The translations under genes were made by a program, and so were the position numbers. DNA of 11,129 nucleotides from CAVURW01 sp963743595 (GTDB taxonomy: Bacteria; Verrucomicrobiota; Verrucomicrobiia; Methylacidiphilales; UBA1321). The notes below the pieces were generated by a model. It was not told the DNA's origin, searched no databases, and saw only the letters and a list, made by a program, of their open reading frames with translations. Shown here piece by piece: positions 6,501 to 11,129 of the stretch. The DNA is taken from NCBI GenBank assembly GCA_963743595.1, contig CAVURW010000247.1, forward strand, positions 1-11,129, written 5' to 3'. The first letter of the stretch is position 1. Each line of letters begins with the position of its first letter.

Positions 6501-7829
6501 CCTGGAAATGATACGCCCGGTGGCGTGGCTAAAGCCAAAAACCTAGCGCTGGACGTTTACAGTCCCCAACGCGGCATGGCGGTGGCCCGCTCGTCCTGGA
6601 CGCCCGATGCAGTTCGGCTCGATTTCGACTGTCGGTTCGATTGTTTCAACATTGGTCACATGAAGACCAATCGTAATAGCTTTTACCTCTACTCTCACCA
6701 GCGGGCGTGGGTGACCGACGCCGGATACCATTCCGTCTCGAACGATCTCCACAGCTGCGTGTTGATCGATGGAGTTGGCGAAGCTGGCTGCCAATTGAAA
6801 CCGGCGTGGCCCAGTCTGCCAGCCAAGTTCCTGGAATCGATCTCCACCCCCAACTTCGCTCTCTTTTCCGGCGACGCCAAGGACGCGTATGATCATCGTT
6901 GGGGGACGCCGAAAGTCGGTACCAGTTCCTACGGAAATCAAGATCACGGGGTTCCCTCTGAACACCGGTGGTGCGATTTCTTTCCGGCTGGCTGGGAACC
7001 GCCCGTGGCTGTGCATGGCACGAACGCTTGGCTCGGCGACTTCATGCATGTCGATCCAGACGCCTACAATCCCGTGCAAAAAGCGTTTCGCACCGTCATT
7101 TTGGCCCGTGGTCCGCAGCCTTACGTCCTGGTTATGGATGACATTCAAAAGGACAGCGCGCCCCATTCCTATCTCTGGAGCGCAAACTCGAACGAAGGCG
7201 GATCGGACTTGGAAATCAAGCCGGGGAACTCCTTAACGGAGGCGGTCTACTTCCGTCAGGCCGATGCCGGTGCGCCAAACGCCCCGGAACTTCTCGTCCG
7301 GGTGCTCCAGGGCGATGGAACAGCGACTCCCGTATCGCTGCAGACGGAGCCGGTGGGTGACGTGCCCGCGAGCCGAATCTGTATCCAACGCGACAACACC
7401 GTCGCGCCGAACTTCAAAGTCCTGCTCTTTCCCCACCTCGCAAACGAGCCCGTGCCTGAAACTCACCTTGAGCCGGGTAAACTCACTGTTTTATTTCCCG
7501 GTGGAACGCAGGATGTGTGGGCCCTGGAAACGGATGCGGCAGGACGAACCCTCGTCACGAGCTTTACCCGAAATGGAGGAACCCCGCCGACCATCGCGTT
7601 ACCGAAAATGGCTCCAGCGGTGGCGAATGAAAAGACAACAGACGAGCAGCCCTGCGCAACGGTCACCTACACCGCAACCGCCACCGATTCCGCTGGTCAA
7701 TCGGTTCCCGTATTGTGCCAACCACTCTCCGGTAGTCACCTGCGGAAAGGTGTCACTCCTATCCTCTGTACCGCTGTCGATAGCGAAGGCCGCGTCTCCA
7801 TCGCTCGGCTTCCCGTTGAAGTTCAATAA
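3552..7829 (+). CDS. Secreted modular heparinase II/III-superfamily polysaccharide lyase
   Basis: A 1425-residue exported enzyme, probably cleaving uronic-acid polysaccharides by beta-elimination; the substrate is unknown. Domains: signal peptide 1-25; Ig-like 27-107 (Q-W-Y-K-D-G at 57-62, D-T-G-R-F at 82-86); LamG/concanavalin-like 115-327 (D-G-D-W-H-F, then V-Y-L-D-G); three PKD-like domains at about 332-421, 424-520 and 524-622 (V-S-G-P-G, A-N-D-G, V-S-D-G). The lyase begins near F-V-H-P-R (646-650). Its helical toroid carries T-N-W (Asn826) and R-E-G-P-G-Y (Tyr880), candidates for the charge-neutralising Asn and catalytic Tyr of this superfamily. The sheet domain (about 1005-1340) has G-H-M-K-T-N-R-N-S-F (His1036), D-A-G-Y (1056-1059) and L-H-S-C-V (His1067). 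The usual H-x-H-x-D reads H-M-K-T-N. A HYR-like domain closes the protein (about 1365-1425). The ATG gives a full signal peptide but no ribosome site is visible. The lyase call is firm; catalytic assignments are inferred. Confidence 0.88.
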   Translation: MLIRLFAFRFTALVVLSNFGSGLHAAVSVSAGPQSQIVQAGTPITLSVVATGAQSYQWYKDGQPLEGATGATLTIPAATTTDTGRFQVELSDGVNRFKLAPAVVVVRPDAGDPAAFVLNLNQPLPTDDKQPLIEGANRVKAYLVGAPRPTIVEGPKLLGKAWDFSATDACIVVKASPSTKLLGDVAHSTGFSFTAWVAGKPASRFHRFTTLVDAQTNDSGGFSFPIGDPAKTVPIYLDTPKQMVDGDWHFLTISIDFTTDDRNIAVYLDGKPNLVMSRKVDQSFIPGDFNIGARGPNNGGCHFKIAQVAAYHKALSAAEVATLFQSGTVTNYAPVVIARTDKNRLALPDSHVQLLAAVMSVNPTQQITGTWSAVSGPAPVALSNPTSLTGIATFTKPGKYLLRFTVNSGTDSIARDLPVEVVENQPPVPMASVYPKAVSILPAQVELVGGALDDGLPEVPGHVTFHWEQVSGPGAAVIAHPDDVRTTVTLPQSAPGDFVFKLTANDGALSASTTVTASVVANLPPTAFAFCKRPIIDYSATGANSFVLECKASDDHLPVSPGALSYAWTQVSDVAGQPKITFDSVSAASTTITVPAPGVYQVRVTVSDGQLSTTSDVWVKAVGPEVSRYLKSPDYVRVFSQTPPPFVHPRIFFTDEDRPDLLKKAKTDPLVMAAIQQMKQNIAQSLDNPKSVFGRVYAQMKRGDTSLDFWAVCPTGKADGQVSGGLKDFYSIMAAKCYLTWLEPDPATCREVAKVVATFARCHTAAKVPHDGLHHDVFVDLALCYDLSYNWMTEDERATTRDLLAYESKGRKTPFSDGIDADISTNWRDAHDYAILLQTALEGEPGYDPATTAYNEEALKIFITKWGANREGFNREGPGYFSLGMGTGSLAAYALSRRGENLAVTTNLSQCTLEHFYYISPDTKFMWGHGDAETWGGGPLYAVLKSFYPTDPMVDFNFRSSQTEVPIVKNQPLTAAIFGENPLPGNDTPGGVAKAKNLALDVYSPQRGMAVARSSWTPDAVRLDFDCRFDCFNIGHMKTNRNSFYLYSHQRAWVTDAGYHSVSNDLHSCVLIDGVGEAGCQLKPAWPSLPAKFLESISTPNFALFSGDAKDAYDHRWGTPKVGTSSYGNQDHGVPSEHRWCDFFPAGWEPPVAVHGTNAWLGDFMHVDPDAYNPVQKAFRTVILARGPQPYVLVMDDIQKDSAPHSYLWSANSNEGGSDLEIKPGNSLTEAVYFRQADAGAPNAPELLVRVLQGDGTATPVSLQTEPVGDVPASRICIQRDNTVAPNFKVLLFPHLANEPVPETHLEPGKLTVLFPGGTQDVWALETDAAGRTLVTSFTRNGGTPPTIALPKMAPAVANEKTTDEQPCATVTYTATATDSAGQSVPVLCQPLSGSHLRKGVTPILCTAVDSEGRVSIARLPVEVQ

Positions 7830-7845
7830 GGAGTTCCCCCACAAC

Positions 7846-7893
7846 ATGCGAAATCTCACGTCCGTGATTTTTCTTGCTGCTATTGGTTATTAG
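7846..7893 (+). CDS. 15-codon ORF resembling a truncated signal peptide
   Basis: An AAGGAG (7828-7833) overlaps the TAA of the lyase gene and lies 12 nt before an ATG at 7846. The ORF reads M-R-N-L-T-S-V-I-F-L-A-A-I-G-Y and stops at TAG. A positive start and hydrophobic core are what a signal peptide begins with. A one-base shift near the end would continue into L-L-A-G-T-R-C-A-E and then TAA, which completes a signal peptide with a plausible cleavage site but still gives no mature protein. It may be the start of a deleted operon gene or a small leader peptide. It is the best-placed Shine-Dalgarno on the plus strand of this window. Confidence 0.4.
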   Translation: MRNLTSVIFLAAIGY

Positions 7894-8017
7894 CCGGAAC
7901 AAGGTGCGCAGAATAATTGAGCAACTTTTCGCTTTTTGATCGGCTTAAGTTATTTAGAGGCCGCGGTCATTGAGCTCGCATAGGGAACTCACGGCCACCC
8001 GACAAAAACGGTACACC

Positions 8018-11000
8018 ATGAAAACAAACTCCAGAACTTTCGATATCCTACATCGCCGTGCTTTCCTGCGGGCTACGTCTCTAATTTTACTTTTGACCCA
8101 GGTCTCGTGTGGACCTGCTCCAGATTCTACGTCTCAGACCTCCACCTCCTCCCCAAGTCCTACGCCCGTTTTTTCTTCAACGACGCCTGTCGGCAACCGG
8201 ATCAATCCCCGGATTTCCGTAGTCATTGATCACCCGATCGTGAAGTTGGATCCCAAACCAGGCGCTACCCAAGTGATCGCCACGGTGCAGACTTACGACT
8301 TCCCGGCCGATAGTCAGCTTTCCTTCGAGTGGCGGCAGGTTCAGGAACAGCTGTGCCAGACGGCGGCACGAATGGACCAGGGCAAGAAGCTCATTTTCAC
8401 GGGGACCAACGGCAGCCCAGACACGGCGTCGGTAAAACTTTCGTTTCCGGATTGGGGAGTTTACGAGATTCGAGTCACGGTTACGGACCAGAAACACGGG
8501 ACGCACTACAGCCGAAACGCCTGGGTTAATGTGTGGGATTACCGCTCGCACATTATCGTCGATGGAAAACCGGATCCTCTTGCTGTCGCCCCAGGCATTC
8601 TGCCGCCACCCTCCGTTACTCAGTTCAATCCAGATCCCGGTCCGTTTGCGCATCCCCGTTTGCTCTGCACACCGGACGATTGGCCGGACATTAACGCCCG
8701 GTGTCTTACTCGCCCGAACAAAGATGCTGGAAGCGCCTACAAGCAAGTTGCGAGCACGGAATTCGATGCGAAGAAGGGTGAGAAATCGCTCGCCGACGCC
8801 CTCGATGCTTTCGACGCTAGTGGCTTTGCGGGGCCTGAACCGGATTTGTTGCCGGGCACCACAGACCCCAAGCAAGCCATCAATCAGGTAATGGATTTCC
8901 ACACATCCTTACTGAATCAAGCCTTTGCCCAATGGGTGAAAATCGATCCCCGCCTGCCTTGGGCTAAAATTCCCGATGCTGATCAGGCCATCTGTCGGCG
9001 TTTGGCAAGAATTCACGCAGCCTACTGTCGGGTGTACCTCGACAAGATGTGGACGCCGGGATTAAACGCTGGTGAGCCCGGCACCTTTCATGCGGACTTT
9101 CCGGCTTACCTGACTAACCTGGAAAAGCCGTCCGTAGGCATCGAACAAAACGGGATTATTCGGAATATCGCACTGAGTTATGATTTCCTGGCCCCGTGGA
9201 TGACGGAGCAGGAACAAAGGACCTCTCGGAGCTTTCTGGTGGCTGTTGGAATGGGACGCCTGACCAACCCACATGAGCATCATAACGCCGCGGATCCCTT
9301 TCATGTTAACCGAGGTTTTTCCCAGAACGATACGTGGTCCAACTTTGGCGATGATCAGATTCCGGCGGCATTGGTGGTGGCAGGTGAGGAATCAGAGGCC
9401 GACCCGCGGGTGATGCGCACTTTTGTTACCGCTCCACCAGTAGACCCGTCCCTCTCCGACAGTGATCCCTATTCTGAAGCCGTAACGTGGCCGCATGCTC
9501 GCAAGAGTGATGTGGGCAATCTAGTCCGTCAGATTTACATTCTTGGAGACATGGCCATCACGCCGTGGGGCACTATGGCCGAGCGCGAGGCCTACTTTGC
9601 CTTTTATTCCGGCTACACCTTTCCCACATCGATTATGTCCACGCGCCAAGGTGGCGAGAATCTGTTCGTGACCACGCCGGTTTACCCGTTGATCAATCAT
9701 CTGCTGGACACCATGTATCCCTGCGGCCCGGAACAGCAATCGAAGTTGTTCGGGATCACCTCTTCCTACGCAATCATCGAGCATCATTCCGGTGGAGGGG
9801 ATTACCGGGATGCCCATACGACACTGCTGAAGTATTTGTTCCCCGACGACCCTGCCGTTGATTTCTGGTTTGCCACCCGTGCCGGGAAACAGGAGAGCTC
9901 GCGCAATTCAATAATCAAGTGCATTTTTGGCTTAGATCCGACGACGAAATCCTTGACCGAGGCCCTGCCTGCGGTGGCCAAGGCCAAGGATCTGCCGCTG
10001 ACCCGGCTTGATCCGCAACAGGGCGAAGTGGTGATGCGTAGCGATTGGAGCGACGAGGCGATGCACCTGGACATGGAGGCGAATGGCCTCGTGGGCCAAC
10101 ACCAATGCCAGGAAGCCAATTCCTTTGCCCTTTATGCCCTCGGGCGCAGCTGGGTTCGCCCTCCCGGATACCATAAGGACTTTAGTAACTGGCACGCCGG
10201 AATTCATGTCCAATATGAACCTTGGGCATCCGATCCCACCACACAGGGATATATCGGTACCAATCCCTGCTTCCCGCCGCAAATTCCTGCGTGTGATATG
10301 CCCTTAAACTATCCCCCAATGTTGGCGAAGCTGATTCTCGCGAAAGAAGCACCGGACCAAACTTGGTCAATCGCAGTCGGCGACGCGACAGCAGCCTACA
10401 ATTTTCTCCGGGGCGGGCCCCAAGAACAGCGCATCCGTTTGCGGGCTGCGGATTCCCTCTATCCCGGTCTGCTTGAGGATCTAGGCACCCGCGTGCCGGC
10501 CTACAAACAGGCCCTGGATGACAAGCGCTTGGATTGCCTTCCGTCTCCCGCAGGGAAAGTTCAGTGGGCCATCCGCAGCGTGCTGATGGTTCGGGGCAAG
10601 CGACCCTATGCGCTGATTATCGATGATTTTCGCAAGGACGATTCTCCCCACAACTACCGCTGGATGATCAACAACACCCTGCGCACGAAGCCCGATTGGT
10701 CCGGTGCATTGGCGCAAGGAGATTTCAGCATGCATCTGGCTCCGGGAGCGACCTCCACAGAAGGCACCCTATTCCACTTAGCCGATGCAGGCGACGCCCC
10801 GGGTCTGCCGCGCCTCCTGGTTCGGGATTTGTCCGAAGCCAATAACGTTAACCAACCGGTGATGAGAATGGACCAGACGGAGTTCAAGCAACCCAAGGGC
10901 ATCATCGACCACTACCTCGATGAGCAGCCCAACCGCTTACTCATCGAACGTGACCACGTCATTGAGCCTCAGTACAAGGTACTTCTGTTTCCCTTCCGCA

Positions 11001-11129
11001 CGGGCGAGAAGCTGCCCTTAACGAGATGGAACGACTCCAAAACAGAGCTCACTATCGACTCGCGCGACGGCACGGTCGATATAATCCATTTCACCTCGAT
11101 CAAGGGCAACCCTCAAACCCAAGTGACGG
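8018..11129 (+). CDS. Heparinase II/III-like lipoprotein, paralogue of the upstream lyase (3' end cut)
   Basis: Open from the ATG to the window edge: 1037 codons, no stop reached. The leader has a twin-arginine pattern R-R-A-F-L-R (13-18), a short hydrophobic stretch and Cys31 after Q-V-S, a weak lipobox, then a Ser/Thr/Pro-rich linker (32-57). A single PKD-like domain spans about 65-175. The lyase region starts at F-A-H-P-R (210-214) and matches the upstream gene throughout: P-W-M-T-E (393-397), G-G-E-N-L-F-V-T-T (545-553), D-D-P-A-V-D-F-W-F (610-618), P-Y-A-L-I-I-D-D (863-870) and Y-K-V-L-L-F-P (986-992). The sheet-domain signature reads G-Q-H-Q-C-Q-E-A-N-S-F (His695), so H-x-H-x-D is H-x-C-x-E. 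The N-W of the upstream gene is T-W (439-440), and E-G-P-G-Y is absent. Alignment suggests only the extreme C-terminus is missing. Activity is therefore doubtful; it may bind or act on a different substrate. No Shine-Dalgarno is visible. Confidence 0.85.
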   Translation, partial: MKTNSRTFDILHRRAFLRATSLILLLTQVSCGPAPDSTSQTSTSSPSPTPVFSSTTPVGNRINPRISVVIDHPIVKLDPKPGATQVIATVQTYDFPADSQLSFEWRQVQEQLCQTAARMDQGKKLIFTGTNGSPDTASVKLSFPDWGVYEIRVTVTDQKHGTHYSRNAWVNVWDYRSHIIVDGKPDPLAVAPGILPPPSVTQFNPDPGPFAHPRLLCTPDDWPDINARCLTRPNKDAGSAYKQVASTEFDAKKGEKSLADALDAFDASGFAGPEPDLLPGTTDPKQAINQVMDFHTSLLNQAFAQWVKIDPRLPWAKIPDADQAICRRLARIHAAYCRVYLDKMWTPGLNAGEPGTFHADFPAYLTNLEKPSVGIEQNGIIRNIALSYDFLAPWMTEQEQRTSRSFLVAVGMGRLTNPHEHHNAADPFHVNRGFSQNDTWSNFGDDQIPAALVVAGEESEADPRVMRTFVTAPPVDPSLSDSDPYSEAVTWPHARKSDVGNLVRQIYILGDMAITPWGTMAEREAYFAFYSGYTFPTSIMSTRQGGENLFVTTPVYPLINHLLDTMYPCGPEQQSKLFGITSSYAIIEHHSGGGDYRDAHTTLLKYLFPDDPAVDFWFATRAGKQESSRNSIIKCIFGLDPTTKSLTEALPAVAKAKDLPLTRLDPQQGEVVMRSDWSDEAMHLDMEANGLVGQHQCQEANSFALYALGRSWVRPPGYHKDFSNWHAGIHVQYEPWASDPTTQGYIGTNPCFPPQIPACDMPLNYPPMLAKLILAKEAPDQTWSIAVGDATAAYNFLRGGPQEQRIRLRAADSLYPGLLEDLGTRVPAYKQALDDKRLDCLPSPAGKVQWAIRSVLMVRGKRPYALIIDDFRKDDSPHNYRWMINNTLRTKPDWSGALAQGDFSMHLAPGATSTEGTLFHLADAGDAPGLPRLLVRDLSEANNVNQPVMRMDQTEFKQPKGIIDHYLDEQPNRLLIERDHVIEPQYKVLLFPFRTGEKLPLTRWNDSKTELTIDSRDGTVDIIHFTSIKGNPQTQVT

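Noticed and set aside
6543..7166. 207-codon antisense ORF inside the first lyase gene
   Set aside because: Opposite the conserved sheet domain of the lyase; no domain or start signal of its own.
8177..8902. 241-codon antisense ORF inside the second lyase gene
   Set aside because: The plus strand carries clear PKD-like and heparinase-like sequence here; the antisense frame is compositional.

Overview
The window looks like a piece of a Verrucomicrobiota (or neighbouring PVC-group) genome. This is inferred from style, not from a marker gene. The pointers are very large secreted proteins that stack Ig-like, LamG-like and PKD-like modules on a polysaccharide-lyase core, a TPR module of the 'LAW.ATC...RDGKKAV...DTLAAAYAE' type common in Planctomycetes and Verrucomicrobia, and genes that mostly start without a Shine-Dalgarno sequence.

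Layout. Positions 1-643 hold no intact gene. Three short protein-like stretches in different frames on the minus strand (371-632) look like one frameshifted gene. The minus-strand gene at 644-1675 joins an Imm11-like (DUF1629) immunity domain to a TPR module. Positions 1676-2537 are a gene-poor stretch with two more orphan coding fragments, a pair of 11-bp direct repeats 21 bp apart, a 41-nt hairpin and an 85-nt nested inverted repeat. From 2538 to the right edge everything is on the plus strand: a secreted C39-like cysteine peptidase (2538-3395), a 1425-residue heparinase II/III-superfamily lyase (3552-7829), a 15-codon orphan signal-peptide-like ORF (7846-7893), and a second, divergent heparinase II/III-like protein with a Tat/lipoprotein-type leader (8018 to the edge, cut by the window).

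How the parts may work together. The right-hand 8.6 kb resembles a polysaccharide-utilisation locus: a surface or secreted lyase with several carbohydrate- or protein-binding modules, a membrane-anchored paralogue, and a secreted peptidase. The substrate cannot be named from sequence. The two lyases are clearly related over the whole catalytic region, but both depart from the usual H-x-H-x-D signature of the C-terminal sheet domain, and the second also lacks the N-W and E-G-P-G-Y elements of the first. The 70 nt before the first lyase contain a terminator-like hairpin and a second hairpin that share a duplicated GCAACTTTTT element, so they could form alternative structures. That is the best candidate for a regulatory switch in the window.
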